Source: Botryosphaeria dothidea
Taxonomy: Eukaryota; Ascomycota; Dothideomycetes; Botryosphaeriales; Botryosphaeriaceae
Reading direction: 5' to 3'
DNA length: 64,000 nucleotides
Assembly: GCA_011503125.2 (NCBI GenBank)
Contig: WWBZ02000051.1
Span: 1,922,001 to 1,986,000, forward strand
Part shown: in pieces, positions 20,965-30,366 of the stretch
Numbering within the stretch: the stretch's first letter is position 1
Layout: every line of letters begins with the position of its first letter
Translations under genes and position numbers: made by a program
Notes under the pieces: generated by a model
Seen by the model: the letters and a program-made list of their open reading frames with translations, nothing else
What the model was told of the DNA's origin: nothing
Database searches by the model: none

Positions 20965-21104
20965 TGTTGGAAATCACGTGTTTTGCATATTGCTTTTGCA
21001 ACACCAGATAGCTTAGTCACTCACTTACGTATATAAGGAGGGTGGGCCACCTATGCCCTTCCTCCTCATGCCAATCATCAATGGATCATCGTTGTTCATC
21101 AACA
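20965..21104 (+). repeat. LTR of copia family B followed by a primer-binding-like site
   Basis: 140 bp, TGTTGG...CATCAACA, 66 bases past the P450 stop. Nine bases later, at 21113-21125, comes GTTATGAGCCCGG, identical to the site following the 5' LTR at 44195. This is therefore the left end of a truncated element in + orientation, not a solo LTR. No matching right LTR is seen downstream. Confidence 0.88.
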
Positions 21105-22337
21105 TACCGACAGTTATGAGCCCGGAATCACTTCTGCCGCGGTAGTCTAGTGGTAGACTTGGACACAAAACGCGCGCATCATCCATACGCACCATCACGG
21201 GGTTTGGCTGTGCCCCACACAATCCACGTTTCAAGGGGCTTGGTGTTCCCCAATCACAACAACGACCTTGTGGTGCCGGGGTCCGTGTCAGTCGCAAGTA
21301 GGCCATGCGTTCGAATCACAGCAAGATCAACCATGCCTCACCACAGAGAGAGACTATTCCTCCACTACAACGACATGAGATCTCTCCACCTGTGCCTCAA
21401 GCACTTCGCCACAGGTGAGGGGGTGTGTCAGAATATAAGGCAGATTAGCACGCACTGGTAACAGTGCGGCGTCGTACTTTTGCAGTTCGACACTTCCCCC
21501 CCCCCACCAGAGTGCAATCGACCCATCAAAGTCCCCATCGACCAAATATTCTGCTATATTGCTCTCAGAACCCACCAAGAACCTCGTAGTAAAGCTCCGT
21601 CCCCTTCTCGCTCAATGCTCCGCCTCTACCTTCCACATCGCATGCAGCACCTGATTGGCACCGTAATGTTTTTGACCTTGCCCCCTTGGCCCACCATAGC
21701 CCTTCACTTCTTCACCTACACCGGCATTGCTGGCCCACCATCAGTTCCGATAGCCCGCATCTACTTGCCTGATCTCGAAGCCTCGATCCCTTTCTCAATC
21801 TCAGTGAAGCCGACGCCGTGACGCTCACAAATTAGATGGTGCGCGCATTGGACTGCGTGTGAGTGTCTTGCGAGATGACTGGCCCCGGGGTGGTGAGGGA
21901 GGTGTCGGAGAGGAAGCTGTGCGTAAGGGTTTGGTGTTGGACGCGTTGCGGAATTCTTTATGGGTAAGGGGAGCCGTGTGGGAGGTGGTTGAAAGAACGG
22001 AGAGATTGTGGGATTGAAGGAGAATGGTGGGGCCATCGAAGTTTGAGTGATTCTGTAGTTGTCATCAAGTTTTGGTTTGAGCTGTTAGATGGCACTGCCG
22101 TGACTTGTAGAATAGAGCTTGCGCAATTTGTTGGCCTTGAAATTGGATTATGCGGCCCGATACTATTCCTGTATGCTCTTGACGTGTATTGACTTCCTAG
22201 GAAACAAAGAACGCCGCGGAAATCGCTTTTCCTTGTATGATGTTACTTTTTCGCTTTTCTTCGTGTCCTTCGTGATGATATTCTGCAAATTCCACCGAGA
22301 GGGCCACCGGGTCAGTGGCTCACGCCTGTGTCATTCA
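21105..22337. other. Truncated copia interior and unassigned sequence
   Basis: Begins with the primer-binding-like site and some internal remnant. A tRNA-like A-box stretch (21136-21162, TAGTCTAGTGG core) and a B-box-like GTTCGAATC (21309-21317) lie about 150 bases apart, too far for a real tRNA. A C10 run lies near 21497. No coding frame is convincing. Confidence 0.4.
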
Positions 22338-23999
22338 CTATATCCGGCCTTCACTTCGTACCATGCCATCTTCTGTATCAGAGCCTTGATAGTACGCTGG
22401 ATCATGTGCGAAATGTCTGTGCCCACCACTTGGCATTGGTGGGTATACGTTCTCTCGATCCAAGCATCCATCACGCAATCCCATTCCTTCAGATGTTGGG
22501 TTTTGGACTTGCCTCAAAGCACTGTTTCGCCTCAGCCGTCCTCTGTCTTGGAATGAGCCATCAACATCAGGAGCACTGCTATGCACGTGGTAAACATCCT
22601 GCTGGTGGGGCTCATGAGCGTGGCCGCCGGCTCGTGAAGCTTGTTGGAGAGTAAATGTTTGCTGGGTGTAGTTGCTGCTGTGACTCTCGTTTGATGTTAT
22701 GAGAGAATCGTGCTGGACATGTTTGTTCTTGTGAGTGTATCCATTCTGTTTGGTAGAGCTGCGGGGTGTGCCTCCAGGAGAATGATGCCTCGGCTCATGT
22801 GAATGACCAGGACTCGAGTTGTAGGCAGAGGGAGAATTGGAGTAGTTAGTGGCGGTGGGAACCATGGGGGTGCCAAGTTGATCTGATGGGTATTGTTCAT
22901 AAGCTGAGGCCTCGACTGGAAATTCTAGAGGTCGGGACACACCTGTGGATATCTCTTGGCCAGTGGGGCGGCGGACCTCCTCGGCAGTAGCAGCATCCTC
23001 AGTGGGCTGGAAGACTGCTGCTTCATGTTCATCAAAGTCCTGACCTGGATTGGCGGTTTCGTACTCCAGTGTTTTGATGAGGCGGAACAACACGACTGCC
23101 AGGAGAGAGCCTAGGAAAGGACCAATCCAGTAGATCCAGTGGTAACTGTCAAATGTATGGAGAACGACGTCTGGGCCAAAGGAGCGAGCCGGGTTGAGGC
23201 TGCCTCCGGTAAAGTAGACACCTACAACATATGATCAGTCTGCGGCTCTGAATTGTTAGCGTAGATATTCGATTGTACTGACCCGACATTTCAGCTATAA
23301 ATAGAGCCAAGCCGATGCCGACAGGTGCCAGGAATGTGCTTTTGTGTTTCTCCGCCGCAAGCATGAAGATGGTAAAGACAAGCATGGCTGTCAAGAACAT
23401 CTCAATGAAGAGACCACGTACAACCGACGTGTCGTTGAGTGTTGTTCGGACGTTCATTGAGTTTGGGAAGAGAGCTGAAACAATGCCCGAAGCGGCGATG
23501 GCACCAACGATCTGCGTGATGAAGATAAGACTGCCTCGAATCCAGCCAATGGCCCCAATAAGGCACATGCCCAAGGTTACCTGCACTTAAAATCAGTGGA
23601 AAACTAATACGGCGGAGGTTCGAGGAGACCTACAGCTGGGTTGAAAAGACCACCAGATATGCGGAAGAATACCCAGGCGTTTACAGCCAGTGAGAAGCCG
23701 AACGCCAAGGCGATGTAAAGCAAATTCGAAGTGTTTGGCGCGTCGGAGGGGGAGGCGCTTCCGGTAGTTGTGTTTGCAACCTGCGTTGCGGAGAAGGCGA
23801 AGAAAAGGAACATAAAGGTGCCCACAAACTCCCCAATCATCGCAATCAAATGGTTTCTGACTTTGTTTGGCATCCAGCTGATTCCGCGCAGTCGTCGATC
23901 TCGAGCTCTTGAGGCTTGTTTCTCCACATCTTGAATAGCGTTCTTCTTCCACCTACCCGGCATCACAATATACCTTTCGGATGGCGGATTGATGTTCAT
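22338..23999 (-). CDS. Aquaporin / MIP-family channel with long polar C-terminal tail
   Basis: Three exons (23999-23634, 23580-23283, 23221-22338) give 515 aa. The channel core fills residues about 45-275, with the two half-helix motifs FNPA (119-122, split from the next Val by intron 1) and LNPAR (230-234). Membrane segments are evident, for example LIAMIGEFVGTFMFLFFAF and FIEMFLTAMLVFTIFMLA. The second motif region GGSLNPAR with the following Arg fits an aquaporin or aquaglyceroporin; selectivity cannot be read safely by eye. After the last helix (IYWIGPFLGSLLAVVLF) about 240 polar residues rich in Ser, His, Pro and Gln extend into the cytosol, far longer than in most MIPs and a likely regulatory tail. 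An upstream in-frame start (24038) adds 13 residues. Confidence 0.9.
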
Positions 24000-24955
24000 G
24001 GTGGCGGATGGAGAAGGGATGAAAGTAGCGAAGAGCAATAGAGGGGGAATGAAGGCAAGCTACGTCTGTAGGCGAATACTTTTCTTTATCAGCGGACGCA
24101 ATCGAAGGGCGAATCACCTACGAGCTCCTGTGCAGCCACGGCGGGAGAATGACGGTGGTGGTGAAGTCCCGCTGATGCAGGGATCGACAAGCCGCCTACG
24201 GGATCTCCGCGTACACTACGCCACTGTGACGCGTCGCTTGAAGACTGGTCCACGGCGCCGGGGTAGTTTTAGGCCTGTTCTGCGCTAGTTTTCATGATGC
24301 ATTCCCGTGGGTTCAGCTTTGCTCTGCTTGCGACGATTCTCCAGACCTCGAGAGATCTACCAAACCCGGGGATGCGGAGGAAGCGAGAGTGGCGCAAGAC
24401 GGCGCTGCTAGTCTTCCAATCCATCCGCTGATCCCCCACCTTAAGAATTTCTTGCAGACTTTTGCCGATCTGCCCAGGCTACTTTTGTCGCAATAGGGTG
24501 TTGATGAACCGCTCCGCTTCAGGGCATAGGTGGCTACGAACCTCATGCGCACCTTTGCTCAACTGCCCAGATCTTGGTGTTTCGACATCTGTCCACATTG
24601 GTACGTCTACTTCAAGATGTCATGACGCAAGAGGCCCCGCCCATTGGTACTTAGGTCCCGCCTCTCTATGACAGCGTCAACCAGAACCAGCGCCGGTGCC
24701 CCACTTGGCCTATGGCTTTTGCAGCACGTGGGACTTATTCGGTGGCCACATTCGGACAAAATACTATCTCCTGTTCCCGTTTTCGCCTTGCGTACATGTA
24801 GCTCCTTTGTGATCACTGACTCTGCATGCCAGTGCAAACCCTTGATACCTCGAGCTGATGATCAGGAAGCTGATTCCTGATGCAGAAGTGTGTTTCTCGA
24901 TTTTTCGAAACGTACTTGCAAGGAGCTATGGCTTTAATACAATTATCTCCCCGTG
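24000..24955. other. Spacer between aquaporin and protease genes
   Basis: Holds the aquaporin promoter on its left and the 3' flank of the protease gene on its right. Short frames on both strands have no family features. Nothing repeated was noticed. Confidence 0.35.
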
Positions 24956-27737
24956 CTATTGTCCTGCATTTGAAATTCTCCTGTGAACCTCTCTGTTCAT
25001 TTCTGTTCCAATCCCAGAGTGCGCATCTCTTTCAAGAGATTCGCATATACGCGAAGCGGTCTTGTACCTGAGAGAATTAATGTCATACCATTCGCCTCCT
25101 GCATCTTGCTCCGTGACTCGTTTGAAGTACTCGAATTGAGTGATGTCGATGTGCTTAAAAGGTGAAAAGTTGCTCTTTCTGTATGTGAAAAGGTCGTTGA
25201 AAATTTTATGCATCCCAACCATTGTCTTCAATCTTTTCAAGACCTTTGGTTCAAAGCACAGCGGAGGTTGCATGGCGAACTCAAGAATTAGGCCAGCCGT
25301 CGCAGCTGCAATTGGTGTTGCGAAGGATGTACCCGTCTTTCTTTCGGGTCCTAACGCGTTCTTCTTTGTGACGGAGAGCACATTCTGCCCAAGTGCCGTG
25401 AATCGCTCAGTGCGGTCGTCTCTCGGGTTGCTTGGCAAATCCACGCCATTGTGGTCCGCCGCATCAATCGCAAAGACGTGTCGACTTCGCGCTGGGTAAT
25501 GTATATCTGCACCATTGTTTCCTGTGGCAGCGAAGAGGAGAACTTCTTGTTTGTCCGCGTCGTAAAGAACGTCTTCCAGGAGTTGATCCTCGTCTCCTTC
25601 CCATCCAAAGGACATGCTGATGATATCAACCTTCTTCTTCTTGTAGGCATCTTTCAGGGCGTTGGCGACGTCTTGATGATTGATACCATCATCCTTTTCT
25701 TTGAGTATCCGGTACGGGTAAATATACGCGTAAGGACAAACCCTCCAGAGGAGAAATGCACAGTCAGTCCCGTGGCCATCCACATCTTCGTTCGGCGGCA
25801 AGCCATTCTTCAGGTCATACCCGCGCTTGACCCGCCCGTCCATGATCTCCACGTGCTCTGCGGTTTCTCCTCCCAGAAATCGCAGGTCTTTACGTCGAGC
25901 AACACCGGTATCGAGAACCGCAATTTTGACCTTTTTCTTTGAATATCCCATGTGCTTGTCAAGCAAGTTGTGAGTTTGCTTTAAGTTCCGGAACCATACA
26001 TCTGTTGGATTGAATCTGCACACCTTTAGAGAGACGACCTTGTGAGAGGGTTAAATGTACTTACCCAACATTCCCTGCGGACAACATTCTCCCTCCTCTC
26101 GAGGTTTGCACATCAGCTGTCGTTGGCGTTGAGGTAGATGATGATCTCCTGTGCTTGCTTGAGCTCTTTTGTGTTGCGGTGGACTTCATGCTTTCATTTG
26201 ACCGCGTCCGTCTTGGTGGTTTGTTATGATTCTCTCCTGGCTCTGCTATTGTAGGGATGTCATCGATCCACGCACCGGGAAGATTCATTGGTTTTTCAAA
26301 ATCCGAAGGCTTCTTTGGAGAATCTTGGGCTTTCTTCCAGTGTTGGTCTCCCTGGCGATTTGTGTTGGCCCTTTCAGTTGAGGAGCTTGGTGATTGATTG
26401 TTTTCCAGCGGCCTGGACGAGGTCTTCGAAAGGGCTCTATGGCCTGGAAGTGTCGATGGACTACATGAGCTAGTTGGCGACATACTCTTCGAGTGCTTTG
26501 GAACACCTTTCGAAGCGGAGCCCTTTTTTTGGGTGAAAGAATGTTCTCCCGCAGCCTCACTCTTGGAGGAGGACTGTGAAAAACTCCTTGGTCGAATCTC
26601 TGCTCCCTCCTTTGACGGTAGAGGATGCTTAGACTCCTGCTCATCATGGTTTCTCTGTTGGCGGTTTCGCTCCCGGCGATGCTTCTCCAGTTGCTCCTTC
26701 TCTCTCTGCTCCTGTCTGAAGCGCTCCTGTCTGAGACGCTCCCTCTCCAATCGCTGCTTTCTGCGACGTTCTCTTTCAAGCCTCTCCTCTTCCTCGCGTA
26801 TCTTCTCAAGGCGCTCTTCCTCATGGCGCCTATCTTCTTCCTCAAGATGTTCCCTCTCAAGACGTTCCTTCTCAAGGAGCTCTTTCTGCGCTTGTTGCTT
26901 CTTCTGAAGTTCTCTTTCTGCCCTTTGCTCCAGCTCGTGAAGCTCCGTTTCACACTTGTGAAGCGTTTTCGACGAATCCTCCAGAATTGTTGATTCGTCT
27001 TTTCGAAGAGATGATTTCGCTTCGAGGATTCTGATGGTCTCTTTCAAGCACGTCTGAGCTTCTTTGAGTTTGTCGATATCCCTGGACCGTCTTCCAAGCT
27101 GGTAGAATTCGCAACCTCTATTATATCGGCAGGTGCTTACTTGAAGATGGCCCTTCCCCAAAGCCTTCTCTGCATCCCGTAAGGCACCGTTGCTGATATT
27201 GACGGCCTCGGCAATTATAAAATCTTTTCTCAGTCTTCCTCCAAGCTTGAAATGGAAGACAGCGCACTTGTTTGCACGCTGACAGATCTCTACAGGCCCT
27301 TTTGTGGCTCTAGTGATCTCCAAAGCTTTTTGGCTGTGACGCATGGCGGGCTTGTAGAAGTCTACTGCGGCGTAGTTGTCGGCCAAATCCAGATGCGTCA
27401 TCATTGTGGACTCGTCTTTGTCTCCGATGCTACTCGATCCTTCCCGTATTCTCAAGCTTTCTCTATTACACCTGATTGCCTCGTTATATTTCTTATCCTG
27501 CTGCAGGATCTCGGCCCATCTGTCACGGATATCGAGTGTATTCTCATGTCCGATGTCAGCGGCTATTTTAACAGCTTCGGCATAGTGCATGGCGGCTCCT
27601 TTGAGGTCATTGTTGTCACTGGCCTGGTCTCCTTCCGACACGAGTTTTTGTAAGTGATCTGCGTGAGATTCCTGCATGATTCCTTCGCGTCCAGGGAAGG
27701 TCCGGCTTGGGGTAGTGTGTAGCTGTTTGTCAGTCAA
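24956..27737 (-). CDS. TPR-coiled-coil-subtilisin (S8) protease, regulated-protease candidate
   Basis: Two exons, 27737-26065 and 26015-24956, join across a 49 base GTAAGT...TGCAG intron (phase 2) to give 910 aa. Residues about 25-260 contain TPR-like helix pairs of the kinesin-light-chain type (DNNDLKGAAMHYAEAVKIA; KYNEAIRCNRESLRIREG). A long charged Glu/Arg/Gln coiled coil covers about 270-370, followed by a Ser-rich linker. The S8 domain follows, with catalytic Asp in IAVLDTG (about 593), His in DVDGHGTDCA (about 639), oxyanion Asn in ATGNNG (about 725) and Ser in GTSFATP (about 788). There is no signal peptide, so it acts inside the cell. TPR sensor plus S8 effector fits the fungal cell-death proteases such as HET-Q2; that role is inferred from architecture and from the neighbour at 29166. 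Confidence 0.88.
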
Positions 27738-28062
27738 ACACGCTGTCAGCTGCCTGTTGAGGCTGAGGGGGTCAGACGAGAGCCAGGCGCAATTCCTCGG
27801 CGGGCTGGACGAGGCGGGCTAGCGTGCATGCATGAATATGCACGCGTGGAACATCCTCACGTCGCTGATAGGCATTGGCCCCCACCACAACCCGGAATGC
27901 TCCACAGGCGCGACCAGCCTCGATGCTTTCAGCCGAGAGCAATGAAAGATGGCGGGGTCCTGCCCGGAACAATCGACATCGCTTGCCAGTGTTGCACAGT
28001 ATGGACGAGGCTGGCCTTTATGTTAACCATGCGCTTCCTCCATGATACCTCTCTGAAGCCTG
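27738..28062. promoter_or_regulatory. Divergent spacer between protease gene and proline-rich membrane gene
   Basis: About 325 bases separate the outward-facing starts, enough for two promoters. I see no strong TATA box or repeat. Both genes could share control elements here. Confidence 0.35.
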
Positions 28063-28731
28063 ATGCCAGTAATTGCTAGTACCACTGGCATTCCGGCACC
28101 TGCGTGGATCTCCTTGGCCCCCACGAGTACTGCTCCGCCGATTGTCCTGACAATCCGGCGCACGAGCACGACATACACAACAACCATCTCTCGAGGCCTC
28201 GCACCAGCAACATCGACTGCCGCTGCGGTCGTCGAAAGAACCTACAGCCAAGGGCTCTCCAACGAAGCTATAGGCGGTGCGATCATTGGATCCTTACTCG
28301 GCCTTGTCCTTTTGGGCTTGGTGGTGTTTTGTTGTTGCGGAACTCACCGTCGTGGCATGCAGTGGAGTCGTTCTCCGTCTCCAACATGGTCGCCTCCGCC
28401 GCCACAACAGCCAATACCACCATTTCCTCCATCACACCCGCCGAACCCACCGCCTCCTCCTGAGCCTATGCCTCCACAGCCTATGCCTCCACCACCCCCA
28501 CCGCCGCCACCACAACCTCCTCCTCCTGCGCATATTGATGAACATAAGCCGTCAGGAGGAGTTCATGGCACGAAGAAAAAACAGCGAAAAATACCCCCAG
28601 AGCAACTCAAAACTATGGGATTCGAGAAGAGAGGCCCAGAATTGATGTTCAGAAGACGTAAGAGGAAAGAAGAGAAAGAGAGGATCACAACAGAAGATTT
28701 GGACGAATCAACGCGGAAGAGTGAAGCTTAA
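28063..28731 (+). CDS. Single-pass membrane protein with polyproline cytosolic segment
   Basis: 222 aa in one frame. Residues 1-65 are Thr/Ser/Pro-rich, as in a glycosylated outer segment. A clear membrane span covers about 69-92 (AIIGSLLGLVLLGLVVFCCC) and is followed by Cys-Cys-Cys and basic residues, so the C-terminal side faces the cytosol. Residues about 103-153 are a polyproline tract with PEPMPPQPMPPPP units, which could bind SH3, WW or profilin. The end is strongly basic and then acidic (KKKQRKI; RRRKRKEEKERI). There is no signal peptide at this start, so a short upstream exon may be missing. Family not recognised. Confidence 0.6.
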   Translation: MPVIASTTGIPAPAWISLAPTSTAPPIVLTIRRTSTTYTTTISRGLAPATSTAAAVVERTYSQGLSNEAIGGAIIGSLLGLVLLGLVVFCCCGTHRRGMQWSRSPSPTWSPPPPQQPIPPFPPSHPPNPPPPPEPMPPQPMPPPPPPPPPQPPPPAHIDEHKPSGGVHGTKKKQRKIPPEQLKTMGFEKRGPELMFRRRKRKEEKERITTEDLDESTRKSEA

Positions 28732-29165
28732 TGTTAGCAAAGAATGGGAAATATTGGAGTAACGAGCAGGAAATGATAATAGAAGCTCAGCTTAATGTGT
28801 AAATAGGAGAGACATTATGCCATTCTATGAAAGATCCTGTGATTATCAATATAAAGGAGAATACCATAAAATGCTCACAAATGAGCCTCAATGAAATTCG
28901 TGACTTGTTATAGAGGAGACAATTACGTCAACCCAACAGTTTCTGCTCCGGATATGCAACAAGGTTCCCGGTCATAGAGAACGACAGACCGGGCACTAAT
29001 GCAGCTGCGGATTGGCGGGAATAACCCCCAGGCTGCGCCCCACCAAGGCATGAGCTGCAGCCGCGACCCCTCTTGAAGGCACTCATCTCAAGAACAGACG
29101 ACCCTGCGCAGCAATCCACAACCCTCCTCAACCACTCCAGCACCCCTCATACCCGCCACAAAGCA
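28732..29165. other. AT-rich 3' flank then promoter of the downstream gene
   Basis: The first half is AT-rich, with AATAAAGG/ATAAAATG-like signals, and is probably the terminator of the proline-rich gene. The second half is C-rich and leads to the ATG at 29166. An in-frame upstream start at 29073 exists. Confidence 0.35.
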
Positions 29166-30104
29166 ATGACACCCCCCGCCTGCTGGTTCCTCGCCCCGCG
29201 CGCCTGCCCCGCCGCCACCGGCCCCATCCAGCTCGGCAACATCGTCAGCGCACCAGCAACACCCATACCGCGCACAAGAAACCGACACGTGCTGATCCCA
29301 CTGCAGGTCCGCTCCGTCGACCGCGTCGACGAGCCGCTCTACACGGCCCCCGCGGCACGCCCCCCAACCGCGACCCCGCTCCACGCCTTCCACGAGCGCA
29401 ACTTCACCCTGCGCCACCGCGCGCCTGCCGCGCACCGCGCCGGCGTCTTCGCCGCCTTCCTGCAGCACGTCGTCGGGGCGGGCGCCGACGTCGGCGTCGC
29501 CTGGGCCAGCGAGACGGAGAGCGCGGTCGCCGCACGCCGCGTGGCGACGCGCTGGTTCGAGCCGAGCGGCGCGGAGGTGCGGGCGGTGGTGGAGGGCGAA
29601 GGCGCCGTGCGGGATTACATCGCCGGGAGCTGGTTCCGGAACAAAGTGTACATGGTGATGGGGGTGATGGTGGCCGAGGGCGGGGCGAGGGCGGACAGGC
29701 GGGAGGTGGTGCGCGGGGTGGATGCGAGCGTCGGGGTGGACGCGACGGTGCCGTTTGGCGTGCCGGTGGGAGGCGGGCCGCGGGTGCAGGTGAGGAGGGC
29801 GAGCGAGGTGAGGGTCGGGTCGGAAGAGGCGGAGGAGGGGTTTGTGTTTGCGTTTCGGTTGAGGGAGATTAGGGTGAGGAGGGGCGGGGAGGTGGCGGCG
29901 AGGAATCTGAGGAAGGGGGCGCTTTTCGATGGGACGGCTGCGTCGGCTGCGTATGGGGATGAGGAGGGCGAGAAGAGAAACATGACGGTGGAGCTTGAAG
30001 AGCTGGTGGACGAAGACGCTACGGGTGAAGACTTTGGTATGGAGGCACTGGACTCGCTGGAAGAGGGTACTGATGAAGAATGTGTCTGCGTACCTCCTGA
30101 GTGA
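29166..30104 (+). CDS. Unassigned fungal protein, possible gasdermin-like pore former
   Basis: 312 aa in one GC-rich frame (start 29166; an upstream in-frame start at 29073 would add 31 residues). No signal peptide. Residues about 160-240 show alternating beta strands: a hydrophobic strand KVYMVMGVMV, a charged stretch, a Gly/Val-rich region, a Gly-Gly turn, then FVFAFRLREIRV. This order resembles the last strands of the gasdermin N-terminal pore domain, where an xYVVT-type strand is followed by a Gly/Pro region and an LAFRV-type strand. After LRKGALF (about 248) comes an acidic tail of about 55 residues, which could be an inhibitory cap. The same protein style (LGNIVSAP near the N-terminus) is widespread in fungi. 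The gasdermin reading is inference by eye; otherwise it is a hypothetical protein. Confidence 0.6.
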   Translation: MTPPACWFLAPRACPAATGPIQLGNIVSAPATPIPRTRNRHVLIPLQVRSVDRVDEPLYTAPAARPPTATPLHAFHERNFTLRHRAPAAHRAGVFAAFLQHVVGAGADVGVAWASETESAVAARRVATRWFEPSGAEVRAVVEGEGAVRDYIAGSWFRNKVYMVMGVMVAEGGARADRREVVRGVDASVGVDATVPFGVPVGGGPRVQVRRASEVRVGSEEAEEGFVFAFRLREIRVRRGGEVAARNLRKGALFDGTAASAAYGDEEGEKRNMTVELEELVDEDATGEDFGMEALDSLEEGTDEECVCVPPE

Positions 30105-30366
30105 TCGTAGCTGGGATGTGAATATGACAGGCTCTCAGGAACACCTTCTGACACTGAACGACAAAGTAAGCGAGGCTCGTCGTTTCACATCCATTACTAT
30201 CTTCCATGCTCTCTTTTTCATCCTCAATCCGGAATACATCACTGAAATAAAGAAAGATTACGCTTATCAAGTTGGCTCCTTCTCAGCATGGAGGGTCGTG
30301 TAAAAACAAGCAAAAAATACCAGGAGTCAATGCTCCCAATTAGCTACGCAATCACCCCTATTACTT
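30105..30366. terminator. Convergent 3' spacer
   Basis: About 260 bases between two converging genes. AT-rich with A-runs on both strands (AATAAAGAAAGA, AAAAACAAGCAAAAAA), suitable for both poly(A) sites. Confidence 0.4.

Noticed and set aside
21136..21317. A genuine tRNA gene
   Set aside because: A and B boxes are about 150 bases apart and no acceptor stem pairs around them.
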